Shown here piece by piece: positions 1 to 11,875 of a DNA stretch of 64,000 nucleotides (within the stretch, counting starts at the first letter, position 1; each line of letters opens with the position of its first letter). The notes under the pieces are model-generated. The model was not told where the DNA came from. It ran no database searches and was given only the letters and a program-made list of their open reading frames with translations. The DNA comes from Nymphaea colorata (Eukaryota; Streptophyta; Magnoliopsida; Nymphaeales; Nymphaeaceae). Both the position numbers and the translations under genes were made by a program. The DNA lies in assembly GCF_008831285.2 (NCBI RefSeq), contig NC_045147.1, positions 766,001 to 830,000 on the forward strand, in the 5' to 3' direction.

Positions 1-240
1 TCAGCCATCTAAACTCGCACATTCACATCAAATTCTCTTCCATATATATAATATGGATCGTCATTCACATGGTGTTCTACTGATTCATAGATGCTTCACG
101 CAAGTGGCTGAACCAGGGGAATCAAAGGTGTCTCCCCTCATGATTGTGTAGCATTCTCATGAGAACGGTGTTAAAGACGACAATTTGAAACTCAAAAATC
201 TTAGGTTTCTATTAAAATTGAGTTGCAAAGTAAGGAGAAG
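1..240 (-). repeat. Inverted-duplication left arm, first part
   Basis: This stretch is the reverse complement of about 18060-18293; the shared landmarks are the gcttcacgca.gtggctgaa motif near 94-115 and the gcacattc.catcaaattctctt motif near 17-40. It runs off the left edge of the window. The arm is cut at 240 by Copia-1 and resumes at 14785. No gene is recognised here. Positions 236-240 (AGAAG) are the left target duplication of Copia-1. Confidence 0.75.
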
Positions 241-439
241 TGTTAAAGGAAACAAATGCACAAGATTAGGTCCATCGCCACCTGCTCATCCGCTGCCAAT
301 GCCACCTTTCCGTAAGAGGGCCATTCATCTCAATGCCCATTTCAACGTTCATCTCAAAGTCTCACCTTCAACTTGCCTCAAATATCAAACTCATTTATTT
401 ATAAAACTTTCCATGTGAGGAAAGGAGGGCTCGCTCCTT

Positions 440-3423
440 CCAATGAATACGTTGGGAGGTAGGCTCCCCACCATTTATTGAGAAGGTATAATATGTACAT
501 GAAAAAAAAGATATACAAGATTGACAAGGATGCCATGCATCAACCGGTAAGTAGAGACGTCAAAAAACCAGAGCTGCTAACACAGCAACCCCTCACAAGT
601 AATACAAAACCAGGCTAAAAAAGCCTCACCAAAAAAACAAAATTGAGCATATAAGATGATCAACTAGTAGAGTATCTGTCAAAAGAGTCGGAGCAGTCCC
701 TTACCAGAGAGCCAATGTTGAAGGGAATTGTATCATCTTTGAGCCTCCAGTGGCCACTGTGTTTAGATAAAAAGCGCCATTTCTCAGGCCAGTTCCTTCT
801 ACCTTCAATAATAGACTTAAGGCGTCTGATCCATCATTTGTTGTTGGAATGGATGGCAAGGGGGATCGGGCTGGTGGAGTGCACAGTTTCCCCCCAATTG
901 AGTATGTTAAATTCTGCATCATCTACACCATAACTTGCTTCTAGGGACAAAGCGCCTTTAATGTTAGCATCTCAGTCTTGTAGGCACCCAACCACAATTC
1001 TTTTGTATTTAATGATGAGAGTGATGATATACAACTTATCTAAGATGCCTACATCTTCCACTACATTTGAACAAATGAGACCATGGCTCCCCCAAAGTTC
1101 AACCAGATTTATATCCATGTCATTCCATTGAAAGGCTTTATAGGCCTCTTTGCATTTCTGCCAAATGATGTGGTAAAGGGACTGAGCCCCATTCGCAACC
1201 CATCCTTCATGGTAGGCCATATTCCTGACCGCCCAAAGCTGCCAGCAAACTATATGAAAGGTGATAGACCAACATTTGGTCATCCAATGGTGCTTGAAAT
1301 GATTATTCATCCAGATTTGGAGCTCCTGTTTTATATCCTGCCAGGGCACTCTAGACTTTCCAAACTTCTTAATTATCCATTGCCAAATTTTACGGGCCTG
1401 GTCACATTGAATGAGGAGATGGCGGTTGGATTCCTGGGCTTTGCGACATAAGGCACATCTGTTAACTAGAGTGATTCCTCTTCGCTGAATACGGTCCAAG
1501 GTAGGTAGCCTATTGTCGCATGCCATGTAGACGAACCAACAAGCCCTTGGGGGAGCAGTGTTGTTCCAAATTAATTTACGCCAGGGCTCCTTATTAGCTT
1601 TGTGTCTGAGAGCTTCATAGAACATAGTAGATGACAACTTCATGTTGGGATCGGATTTCCACCCAAGCGAGTCCCTATTGTCAGTCAAGGTGATTTCACT
1701 AACCTGAGTCATGGCAAGAGGAATGTTGATCGTCTGCTGCAGATATTTGTTTCGAGCCATAGCAACATTGAGGTGGAAGTCCTAGCTTGAATACAGTTTT
1801 TGAGCAAAACATCTCTCCACTTGTCCAGCCAAAATAAGGCAGATTGGCCATCTTCGATTGTCCAAGCAATCTTGTCTTCGATCTTTGTCCAAGCCCAACC
1901 TAGACTTTTCCAAAAGTAAGAACCAGTCCATGGTCTTTTAAGGGACCACAGGCTCTTGACTGATCCCAAATATCTATTCTTACACCAATTCCACGTAAGG
2001 GAGTTGGTATTGACAAGCTGGCAGACCCTTTTCGCGAGAAGGGAAACATTCATTGCCTCCAACTTCTTGAGACCTACTCCGCCTTCTTCTTTAGGCCTAC
2101 AGAGAGTGCTCCAAGCCTTCCATCTATATTTATGAGTACCAATTGGATTATCAGCCCATAGGAATCTGGCCATTGAAGCTTCCAATTTTTGGATGACTGC
2201 TCTAGGTAGACGCACTGATTGCATCCAAAAGACAGGTAGAGATTGAAGGTTGTGCTTGTTGAGACAAAGCCTGCCACTATAGGAAAGGGAGGTCATTTTC
2301 CAGCTTGAAAGTTTTTTGTCAAATTTATTAGTCAAATCTCTACAAATTTCCTCTGTTAGGCACCCTGAGAGGAGGGGGAGACAAAGATACTTTAGGGGTT
2401 AATTGGTAATTTCTCAGTTAAGAATTGCTGCCAAGCTAGGTTGGTCACTCTCGTGAACATTACAAAAAATAATTTTAGATTTGGAGGGGTTGATCTTTAA
2501 GCCTAAAGTGCTTTCCATCTCCACAAAGAAAAATTTTATTCTTTGTAAAGAGTGATTGGTGGCTTTGCAAAAGATCAGAACATCGTCAGCAAACATGATG
2601 GAGCTGATTTTCTCCATCGCTCTAGGAACTCTCGGGAGGGCGATCTTAGTGTGCATCACTTGATTTTTCCAACCTCTTGAAACCATTTCCATTGCCATAA
2701 TGAAAAGGTAGGGGGATAGAGGATCCCCTTGTCTGACTCCTCTTTTACTACCAAAACGTCTCCCTTCATGACCATTGATCAGTAAGGAATATGATGTGGT
2801 TCTCACAGTGGTCATTAGCTTGGATATCCAATCCTGACTGAAACCAAGACATTGCATACTCTTCTGAAGGAAGTCCCAGGAGATGCGGTCATAAGCTTTA
2901 GAGAGGTCCAATTTGAGGCAAGCAACTCGTTGTTTACCATTCATACACCAGTCCATGATATCTTGTGCAAGAAGAAGCTGGTCGTGGATCATTCGATTCT
3001 TCAAAAAAGCCCTTTGGGATGGATCAATGATTCGTGCTAAGATACTTTGCATGCAGGCAACCATTACTTTTGATATGATTTTATATACCGTGTTGCAAAG
3101 GGCAATTGGCCTAAAGTCATCAATTCTTTCTGCGCCCTGAAATTTAGCAAGGAGCATGATATTGGTGTGATTTACCTCCTTACACAGTCTACCTGAATTA
3201 AAGAAAGAGGTGACAGCCTTACATGTATCATCTCCAACCACTGCCCACATGTCTTGAAAGAAATAGTTGGGAAACCCGTCTGGACCTGCTGCACTGTCCC
3301 GGTCGAGGCTGAAAACAGCATCTTTAATTTCCTGCTTGGTCACTGGAGCTTCTAAAAATTGATTTTCCATATAAGAGACTGTATTACCCTAAATCATATG
3401 GAGACTGAATAGCTTTACTCAGT
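440..3423 (-). mobile_element. LINE (non-LTR retrotransposon), 5'-truncated
   Basis: This is a minus-strand LINE inserted in the Copia-1 5' LTR. It is flanked by an 18-bp target duplication with one mismatch: aaggagggctcgctcctt at 422-439 and aaggagagctcgctcctt at 3424-3441. The element has lost its upstream part (endonuclease and first ORF); what remains begins just ahead of the reverse transcriptase. No poly-T lies at the 440 end, where the 3' poly-A tail of a minus-strand LINE would be expected. The region 440-700 is its probable 3' untranslated part. Confidence 0.9.
972..3370 (-). pseudogene. LINE reverse transcriptase and zf-RVT domain, frame-broken
   Basis: Three open stretches on the minus strand together make a plant LINE ORF2 C-terminal half. 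3370-2414 encodes the reverse transcriptase, including AAGPDGFPNYFF, LDLSKAYDRISW, GVRQGDPLSPYLF and the catalytic FADDVLIF motif. 2335-1709 covers the thumb/connection region, and 1760-972 holds the zinc-binding zf-RVT domain with CALCRKAQESNRHLLIQC and WQLWAVRN. Frames shift between the pieces near 2335-2414 and 1709-1760. The apurinic endonuclease domain expected upstream is absent. The function would have been target-primed reverse transcription; it is no longer active. Confidence 0.9.
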
Positions 3424-3569
3424 AAGGAGAGCTCGCTCCTTACTGTTGTAAAGTTACTGCATATAATGTCTTGATGTTGGGCAAATAAAGTGATAGCCTT
3501 TCAATCGACAATATTTCTTTCTTGTTCACCTTTATCGTATCATTCTTTTCATGAGTAAAGCTATTCACA

Positions 3570-3581
3570 TGGTATTAGAGC
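3570..3581 (+). other. Primer binding site of Copia-1
   Basis: TGGTATTAGAGC directly follows the 5' LTR. It matches the usual plant initiator-methionine tRNA complement (TGGTATCAGAGC) at 11 of 12 positions. Confidence 0.85.
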
Positions 3582-3684
3582 AATGAGGACAATGGCAGAC
3601 CGTGGAGCTTATGAGAACAATGATAGACGAAAGGCAAATGATGTTGTTCATCTTGATCCCAGCAGCGCAGATTTGTCCTAGGTG

Positions 3685-4560
3685 ATGTCTAACCCTTTTT
3701 TTATTCACCATTCAGACAATCCTGGGAATGTCTTGGTCTCGCAACATTTTAATGGGAAAAATTATGGGACGTGGAGTACAACAATGTTGATGGCTCTCTC
3801 AACAAAAAACAAAATTGGTTTCATTGATGGTTCTATTAAGAAACCAGAAAAGGATGATCTGAACTATCATCTATGGGTTCGGTCTAATAATATGATATTA
3901 TCTTGGATCTTAAATTCAGTTAACAAAGATATTGTAGAGAGGTCTGGGAAGATTTGCGAGAATGATTTACTCAAAGTCTCGCGCCTCGGATCTATCAAAT
4001 CCAGAGTGCTATCAGTCGTCTACAACAAGATACTATGACCGTTGCATTATATTATACTAAATTAAAAGCTCCTTAGGACGTGCTCAGTTCATATTCTCTC
4101 ATCCCCATGTGTTCTTGTGGGGCCATGAAATCATTCCGGAACAACTCCAAAGGGAACCTGTTATCCAATTTTTAATGGGTCTATATGATTCTTATAATGC
4201 TGTTAGAGGCCATATTTTACTTCTTGATCCCGTTCACAATGTCAACAAAGTTTATGCAATGGTCCTCCAAGAAGAAAAACAGCGTGAGACATGGTTTTCT
4301 GGTTCAGCTAATGGAGGGACTGTAGTCTTGGCAGTCAAACAAAGTGAGCATGTTAAACAAACCAAGTCATGATGCTGACTATGGTGGATTTTATAGGAAT
4401 AAAGGAGGACGACAAAATAGACCTGTTTGTAGCCACTGTTGAGGAATTGGACACATTAAAGAAAAGTGTTTCAAACTCATTGGGTACCCTTCAGGGCATT
4501 GATTATATGATCCTAATTTTAACCACCAATTGCAGCTAATGTGTCTCAAAGGAACAGTAC
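3685..4560 (+). pseudogene. Copia-1 gag remains
   Basis: 3685-4038 carries a Copia gag N-terminus with HFNGKNYGTWSTTMLMALS and LNYHLWVRSNNMILSWILNS, typical of the retrotransposon gag/UBN2 family. 4109-4372 continues it (QFLMGLYDSYNAVRGHILLLDP). A degraded zinc-knuckle region follows near 4420-4500 in another frame. Stops and frameshifts separate the parts. The product would have been the capsid-like particle protein. Confidence 0.85.
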
Positions 4561-4604
4561 ACCAAATGCTAAATCGACTCCTTTGATAGTGTTGGGGGTC
4601 TAGG

Positions 4605-5537
4605 TTGTGGAGGATAGATACTAAGGGTTTTGCTCCAGCATTTACACTTGAAGAATATTACAAATTGCTGTCCTTGGTGAAAAACCAGCCGACCAATATC
4701 AACTTTGCAGGTAATGTAGTCCATGGAGGTAATGTTTGCTCTATTAATACTAAAATCATGCAATGTTCCCATAACATTACCAAATGGAAAACATCACCAT
4801 GTGTTCAAGCTTGCCTTGCTGTTTCTTCAACAACATCACCATGTGTTCAAGCATGCATTGCTGTTTCTTCTCATGAATTTTGGCAAAAAAAATTAGATCA
4901 CATTTCACATTTTTGCTTAAAGCTAGTGAACAATTATTTAGATTTAAACTTTGACTTGAATAATGACTATGTATGTGATGCTTGCCATCGAGCAAAACAA
5001 ACTCGACTTAAATTTGGTTTAAGTGAAATATCTACTATGCATCCTTTTTATTTAATTCATTGTGATATTTTGAGCCCTTATGTTCAATCTACTATTTCTG
5101 ATGCACATGATTTTCTTAGCATTATAGATTATTACTCTCGTGCCACTTGGATTTTCTTAATGAGACATAAATATGAAACATTACATCTTATCAAAATTTT
5201 TTTCACAGTTTGATTGTCAAATTAAATGTTTGTGAATGGATAATGAGATAGAATTTTTTTCATATAAAATGAAAGATTTTTTTACAAAAACAAGCACCAC
5301 TCATCAACATAGTTGTGTGGCCCACAACAAAATGGCATAGTGGAACATAAACATTGCCATCTTCTTGAAGTTGCAAGGGCCTTATGTTTTGAATCTAATT
5401 TACCTTTGCATTTTTGGGGTGAGTGTGTTTTGACAGCCACCTATCTAATTAATCGCATACCATCATCAAAAGTTAATGAAAAATCCCATTTTGAAATATT
5501 ATTTGAAAAAAAAAAACAAACATTAAACACCTTATAG
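4605..5537 (+). pseudogene. Copia-1 pre-integrase and integrase remains
   Basis: 4605-5213 contains the pre-integrase zinc region (HEFWQKKLDHISH, then CDACHRAKQTR) and the start of the integrase core (IHCDILSP, FLSIIDYYSRATWIF). 5313-5537 continues the core in another frame ([39 protein letters not shown]). The protease motif is not recognisable. A perfectly periodic 42-bp duplication lies inside this region at 4791-4874. Confidence 0.88.
4791..4874 (+). repeat. 42-bp tandem duplication in Copia-1
   Basis: Two copies of a unit beginning acatcaccatgtgttcaagc sit side by side (4791-4832 and 4833-4874) with a few differences. The period is 14 codons, so the frame is kept and the peptide SPCVQAC.AVSS is doubled. 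Confidence 0.9.
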
Positions 5538-5599
5538 TTTTTGGATCCTTATTTTGTGCCACAAATACAAGCCAAAACAAAGACAAATTTGGCTCTAGA

Positions 5600-6215
5600 G
5601 TGAATAAGTGCATTTTCATTGGATACTCTGAAGGACAAAAAACCTATATATTGTATGATCTTGAGACACACAAGATGTTTTCTAGTCGCGATGTAATCTT
5701 TCATGAGGATATTTTTCCTTTTCAAACTAAAAAAGTTGCTGAAAAAGGTGTCGTTTTACACATTTCATATGATCTAGATATTTATCCTACACAAGGTATA
5801 AGGAATGGAATGTCCCTTACTACTCCCTTTAATCTAGAACACATGGACATAGGAACCAATGTTTTTCATGAACCCACACATGAACAGCATGTACAAGTTG
5901 ACAGATGAAGAGCATGTAGATAACAATGAACCAAACCTATCTTCGTTTGATCCAAATTCATATCTAGATCCAGATCCATCTTTAGTACCTAGGAGATCTA
6001 CTCATGTAAGAAAACTTACAACATGGTTAAAGGATTTCCAATGTTCACTTCTTACCTCACCCTCAACCAACGACATCACCAAATCAGGTCAGCAAAAAGG
6101 AACAAAGTATTCCATAAGAAAATTTATTTCTTTTCATTGTTTCTCCAATAATCATTTTGCTTTTCTCACATCTCTTATTTCTAAGTCTGAACCAAAAAAC
6201 TTTGAAGAAGCAACT
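5600..6215 (+). pseudogene. Copia-1 post-integrase linker, cut by the Gypsy
   Basis: 5600-5908 encodes the Copia region that follows integrase (CIFIGYSEGQKTYILYDLET, then SSRDVIFHEDIFPF). 5859-6215 continues in another frame up to the usual EPKNFEEAT motif that leads into reverse transcriptase. The frame is broken at 6215/6216 by the Gypsy insertion and picks up at 12954 with the matching residues (HKEWRDAMDSEIR). Confidence 0.88.
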
Positions 6216-9200
6216 TGATGCAGACCTTCCCACCAGGAGGCCGAGAACTAGGGCCAGCACGGCCAAGCAAGGCCAAGAGAGTCAAGCACCATCGGCCAAC
6301 ATGATGAAAAGCATAGATGAGCTAAGGGAGGCTAACATAGAACTGGAAGTTGATGCAGCGGGCGGTGTGGGCGGAGCATCATAAGCGGAGCGCGGGCAGC
6401 GGGCTGAAGACTTCAAGGCAGAACAGGCACGGGAACTAGACCTAGATCCGGTTATAGCGAGTTCGAACCCTGAGTCTAGTCCTGACCTAGTCAACGCGTG
6501 GCAAGCCTAAGGCCTAACTTAGGCAAGTTATATGGCTGAACCCGTGAGGGAGAGGCCAAACTCACTAAACATTCGAGACGTCTCGTCTCGGTCTCCTTTT
6601 ATGCTTTTGCTTTATAGTTGAGTCGTTTCATTTCAGCAAGTGTCTCGGTTCTCATGTTAAGAACCGGTTTTATTTCAAGTACTTAAACTCTTTTGTAAGT
6701 CTTTTTTCATTATGCAATCAAGAATTAGAAGTTGAGTTTTTCTTGTGAATTGGTTCTTGTCTCTCTCTTCCCTTCATCGTCTTACCGCCGGTGATCGGAA
6801 TCCAAAGGCTCCAACCCGTGGCTCTGGTTGAAGCAAAACAAGCTTGGAGACATTCCTCGAGGCTACCGGAATTCCTCTTGGAGTTTCTTCATCCTACGCA
6901 TAATTCCCCGACTGAATCGCCATCTTCTTACGGTGCAACTTCTTCATCCCCGGAAGGAGTTAGAGGCAGGAGAAGATAATCGGGAAGGCTTGGAGGAGAG
7001 CGACTCGTGGCTCTAGTCGCCTAGTACCCAAGCGCACGACTCCGACTGCAAGAGAAGAGGTAGGTGCCGATAATCTCCCGGCTCCTTCCCTACTTGAGCA
7101 GAGCAGAGGACTAGTTGAAATCGTCCCTATTAGGCCACTTGATCTCTGCTAAAAACAGAGAGAAAGAGTGCCGGAAAGGAGGATCGACACTAGCTCTTAG
7201 GAGACTGATTTTCACGATAAGAAACCGAGAGAGCTCGTCTGAATTCTGTTGGTAGACGGCCAATAAAATTTCAGCGAAATTGATCGGTTAATTCCCTTGG
7301 AAACTCGTCCACGGCAGCAGCAATCCAAACCCCACTCAGTCAAGGGATTGCTGTCGAAGAAGGAGATAGAAATTCCCCAAAAGTGAGCAAATTCGTATTC
7401 ACGACTTGGCGGAATCAAACAGCCATCGGGCGGACATTGCAGGCAAATTCTGAAGCAAACCAGGGCGGGTTTCACTCTCTTGCTTATTCCAGTAGCATCG
7501 CCCTGGCCTTAGCGACATCCCCACCAAATTGCATGCAAATCCGTCCAACCATCGCGGAGAACCAGCTTTAGATAGAAACTCCGTCCCTGCTCGCCGGAAT
7601 CTTGAACGCTGCAATTTTTCAATCCAAAACCGAGAGGCACTCAATAACTTCTGGTTTTCCCAACTTGCCCATGGTCAGTATTATTGGTTATTAAGTTAGA
7701 ATTTAATTGGCGAGAGCATTGCAGTCATTCCACCTCCTAAGCCCCTTAAAGAAAAGGAAACCAGCAGTGAGCGTCACACGCAGCAGCTCCCTTTGGGGCT
7801 TCTCGCCTTAACGCTGGGAGTTACACTTCTCCCTATCACCTCTCAGCTTCAACCGTCCTCTCCAGCCGCACCATCAACAGTCATCATGGAGGAGTTAAGG
7901 TACGTATTCAATTTCCTTAGCCTCTTCACCTCCTCTTGAAACCGTCCCTAAAGCCTCACCAGCCCAAGAGTCTTACCCTCTTAACTGGCCACTTGTCTAA
8001 CTCTTGAATCCTCATCATTACCCCACTTTGAGTTATAACCCCATCTCTCCCTCGTGCATAACACCTATACCCTCTTGTATGACCCTTTGGCTCTCCCCAA
8101 ACCAAAACCGGCACCATCTTAAGTGCTCCACTCCTCACGCCACCTTGCCTCTCATCATTAGCCTCACATTAACTCTCCACTCAATGACCTTATCCAGCCC
8201 TCACGTGAATTAAGCTCCTTTCCATCCAAGTCCCTTAGTTTCCTCCCTTGGTGTAACCCATCCTCATAACCAACCATACTCATTAAGAGCCACCTCTCAT
8301 CATTAGGAGCCATCTCACCTAGCCTTAATTTCACTCTCTCGTAGGATTAACCCTCCACCATCATACGCCTGACCCTTAGTCTATCTCTAAGCCATAACCA
8401 AACCCTTAGCAATTAATCTCCATCTCCCGGCTCTATACAACCTAACCCAAATCGAGCCTACCTAATCCCACTCCGAGCTCACTCCTTGTTCCGGGCTCGG
8501 TTTGACCCCTTGGAGTCCATTAGCTAGGTTCACCTCCAAGGATTGCACGTGATCAAATTAGCATCTCTACTACAGCAAGTAAGTCATCTTGCAGCCTCCC
8601 TCGCTGCAACCATCTCCCAAACATCTTCCTAGGCACCAAGGTGACCTCGGCCAGGTGGGCCGAGCCCCTGCCTCCATCCAGGCGCTCCTCCATCCCTTTG
8701 CTGTCTCTCTTGGCCGACCGAGGCCTGCAGCAGCCGTACACCATCCATTTCTGTTGTCGTGATCCTCTATCGCTCTTGCCAGCTCTTACTAGAAGACCAG
8801 GCGTCCTAGACCAGGCGGGTCTAGCCTCCACTCCACCTCCTTGCTGTGATATCCGAGAGTGGCTAAGCCACTGGTTTTCTCTCGGATCCTATTGTTGATT
8901 AAGTCGATCTCTCATCGGCTAGGTAACTTCTAAACATCCTATAGAACGGGGATATTGGGTGCATTTGCTTTCTAAGCCAGGCTCTAATCATTTGCTACTC
9001 TCGGTAGTCCCTCCAAGGCACCTTGCCAAGGACACGACTGTGAGTAGCTAGACCACCAATGGGAAAGGGCATGGTTTGGCCGTTCTTAGGGATTGTATGC
9101 ATGGTTTGGGAACGAATGGTGAGTGAGTTGTGAGAGTTAAATCTGTATCGCTCGCGTTTGTACTAGCCTTAATCCCCTCAGTGTTGTAATAGGATTGAAG

Positions 9201-9389
9201 ACTCGGGATAGGGAAAACATACTTGTATCTTATACCCAGGGTACTATTAAGCCGGGGTTGCTGTCCGGCGGGAAAAGTTTTGTAAATATAATTCGCTTAA
9301 GTGTGGACTTTAGGCTCCCGCGAGTTGATCCTGGACTTGGGATCTATTCTCAGCCGTAGAAATCGGTAGCCGGGTCTAGGTTCCCACCA
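6216..9389 (+). repeat. 5' LTR of the Gypsy element, about 3.17 kb
   Basis: The right boundary is fixed by the primer binding site just after 9389 and by identity of 8714-9389 with the 3' LTR remnant (12287-12948), which lacks a 14-bp piece near 8802. The left boundary is fixed by the target duplication. I see no gene in it; short open frames at 6791-7016, 7212-7644 and 8553-8898 match nothing I know. A length of 3.2 kb is large, so part of 6216-8713 could be a further undetected insertion; that part has no second copy here to compare with. Confidence 0.8.
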
Positions 9390-9391
9390 GT

Positions 9392-9403
9392 TGGTATCAG
9401 AGC
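9392..9403 (+). other. Primer binding site of the Gypsy element
   Basis: TGGTATCAGAGC lies two bases after the 5' LTR end and exactly matches the plant initiator-methionine tRNA complement motif. The 9404-10250 leader that follows is non-coding as far as I can tell. Confidence 0.85.
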
Positions 9404-10254
9404 ACACTTGCGGCAGCCAGTGGTAAATCTCAGTTTGGTTTTCAGAGTATAGCAGAGGATTTTCCAGTTTGGCACAAGATTATATCAGATTTAAGTTGAG
9501 TTTTGGAAGTTAACACTCGGATTTCATAGCTGGTAGCGTTTGAGTAGCAGCTGTCTGAAGAAAAGTGAAAACTGTCAGACCAATCGAACAAGGATATCAG
9601 GTAAAGTTTTGGTGATCTGTGAGCGGGCTTCCTACCAACCTGTTTGTAAATATTTCGGAGACATTCTGTCCAAGTTTCGTGAGAAACGGAGTTAAATTGG
9701 CACAGCAAAGGCCAAATTACACATTCACAGCAAGCACATTACAGTTTCTGAAAGACCAGAAACTACGCCGGATTCTGGTGGCCGGCGCTGTCACCTCCGA
9801 CGTCGGAATTGGTCGAGTTTAGGCTTGTTGGAAGCGCCTACTTTTCAGGTATCTCCAGTTAAAATTTTAGATTTTTTGGAGTTACGGTTGAAAAGTCATG
9901 ATTTTTTGAGTGGACCCCTGTCGCTGGAAGTTTCCTGCGCGGCTGAAGAACGAGCGACCAGCTTGACAAACGAGGTCCAGGCGTAACTTTCTAGGCAGAT
10001 CGACTTAGATTGGGGAGGAATTAGAAACTGAACTTGGTGCCATTGGATTCCCTAGCGTGTCTAGTATTTTTCAACCAAGTTTCACGATTTTTAGAGTTCT
10101 GAAAGTGAAGTTATTGAATTTACAAGCAGCCCTGGTTTTCTGAAGAATTTCTAGCAACCAGCCCACTAACAAGAGGTTTCCTCTTCAGTCGTTAGCGGTA
10201 GCAGCAGATCGTTGATTGTTGGATCAGCCGTGCGACAGGACTAAGAGCAGAAGT

Positions 10255-10606
10255 TTCAATGGGGAAGAAGGCCAAACCCACTGTCCATGATTCTCCCGAG
10301 CAAGAAGTTGAGACTTCCAGTCGAGATGAACAAATCGAATCCAACTTACTTGATATGGAAGCCTTACACCAAGGCCGAGTGAATTCCCTTGAGTCCACAA
10401 TGAACCAAATGCGTCATGAACTACACGAATTTCAATGGGGAAGAAGGCCAAACCCACTGTCCATGATTCTCCCGAGCAAGAAGTTGAGACTTCCAGTCGA
10501 GATGAACAAATCGAATCCAACATACTTGATATGGAAGCCTTACACCAAGGCCGAGTGAATTCCCTTGAGTCCACAATGAACCAAATGCGTCATGAACTAC
10601 ACGAAT
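10255..10606 (+). repeat. 176-bp tandem duplication at the gag start
   Basis: The block 10255-10430 is repeated at 10431-10606 with only a handful of differences. The unit carries ttcaATGGGGAAGAAGG, so the start codon is duplicated (10259 and 10435). Because 176 is not a multiple of three, translation from the first ATG runs out of frame, while the second ATG is in frame with the rest of gag. Confidence 0.95.
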
Positions 10607-11754
10607 ACAAGAAGTCCCTTAGTAAACTTGATGAATGGGACCAGATGAAGCAAATGATGACTTCTTTAATTGCTGGCCAAAACACGTTGATGAAAAGAAT
10701 GGAACAATTGGACCGAACCGCACAAGGCCCCACCCTGAATCAGGACAAAGGCAAGGCGCCAATGAACAACCAATTTGTCCCACCTTTTTCCAGCAGTTTT
10801 AACCAGTTCGATCACTTAGGCCATAATGGCACCAGGCAACCCGAACGCCCAGGAAGCAAGGGACACCAACAAGGGGCCGTTTTCCATTTTAGGTTCGGCT
10901 CTAGCAGCCAGCAACAAGCGCCCCAAAACCAGCATTTTAGTAAGAACCAGGGCAAAGATGAAAGTGAGGAAGATGAGGATATGGTGTTTGTTGACGGAGA
11001 ACCATTTAGAGGCAGACGCAACCATACCCAGCCAAGAAGAAGAACCCCAACCGTTAAGATTGACTTCCCACGTTTTATAGGGATTGATGCCAAAGATTGG
11101 CTCTTCAAGGTTGAAGAGTATTTTGATTGCCATAGCGTCCCGGAGAATGAATGGGTTACAACAGCTATCCTCAACTTCGATGGAGAAGCTATGAAGTGGT
11201 ATCGTTGGTTCAAACGCCATCAGCCCAACATCACTTGGGAAAATTTCAGTGAGGGTTTGCAAACACGATTTGGTGAATCAGCCTACACGGATTTTGACAT
11301 AGAACTTAAAGATTTGGTACAAACATCCTCAGTCCGAGAATACCAAAGCAAATTTGAAAGTCTTTCCTCCATGGTTGATTGGACCACCAAGTCACTAATC
11401 GGTGCCTACATTGGCGGCCTCAAAGAAGAAGTCAAGATAGACGTATAGCGAAGAAAATACACCGATTTGGTTGAATGTTTCGCAGAGGCTCGAGCAGTAG
11501 AAGAGAGAAATAGGCGCAAGAATGCCTTACGAAAACCCTACAAGGGCAACGAGCCAACCAAGTACAAAGGGCTACCACCAAGAAAGCCTATGCCCTACAA
11601 AAGAGAAGAACAAAAACCCCTCTACCGTGATCGAGTGCCTACCACTTACATAAGTAGGCAAGAGAGGGAACAAATGATAAAAAACAATCAATGTTTCAAT
11701 TGTAAGGAACCATGGAGTCGTACTCACAAGTGCAAAAAATCTTCAAGCTTTTGA
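10435..11754 (+). pseudogene. Gypsy gag with one in-frame stop
   Basis: From the second ATG the frame runs 337 codons. It has a coiled-coil-like N-terminus (MNQMRHELHEYKKSLSKLDE), a low-complexity Q/N-rich stretch, and the gag domain proper (RFIGIDAKDWLFKVEEYFDC, AMKWYRWFKRH). A single TAG at 11446-11448 interrupts it. The same frame then continues (RRKYTDLVECFAEARAVEE) to a zinc knuckle, [15 protein letters not shown], near 11692-11736. A frameshift follows before the protease. The protein would have packaged element RNA. The TAG probably arose from a glutamine codon by one base change; that is inference. Confidence 0.9.
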
Positions 11755-11875
11755 AGTCATTGATGAAAGCGATGAAGAAGAAGAAGAGTCTAGCCAAGAC
11801 ACAAATCCACCTAGTCCGAATGAGGCCAAGACTGATACAAGTGCATCTGAGACTATTGAAGGGACATGTCATGCC

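Larger units (their letters stand above)
241..3569 (+). repeat. 5' LTR of Copia-1, split by a LINE
   Basis: The LTR sequence is 241-439 plus 3442-3569, about 327 bp once the insertion and its duplicated target are removed. It aligns with the 3' LTR at 14429-14784. It begins TG and ends CA at 3568-3569, just before the primer binding site. The 3' copy is longer mainly because of a 32-bp internal tandem duplication. Confidence 0.93.

Noticed and set aside
6791-8898. Several 60-92-codon open frames in the Gypsy 5' LTR
   Set aside because: Short, overlapping on both strands and without known motifs; they lie in an LTR that is confirmed at its right end.
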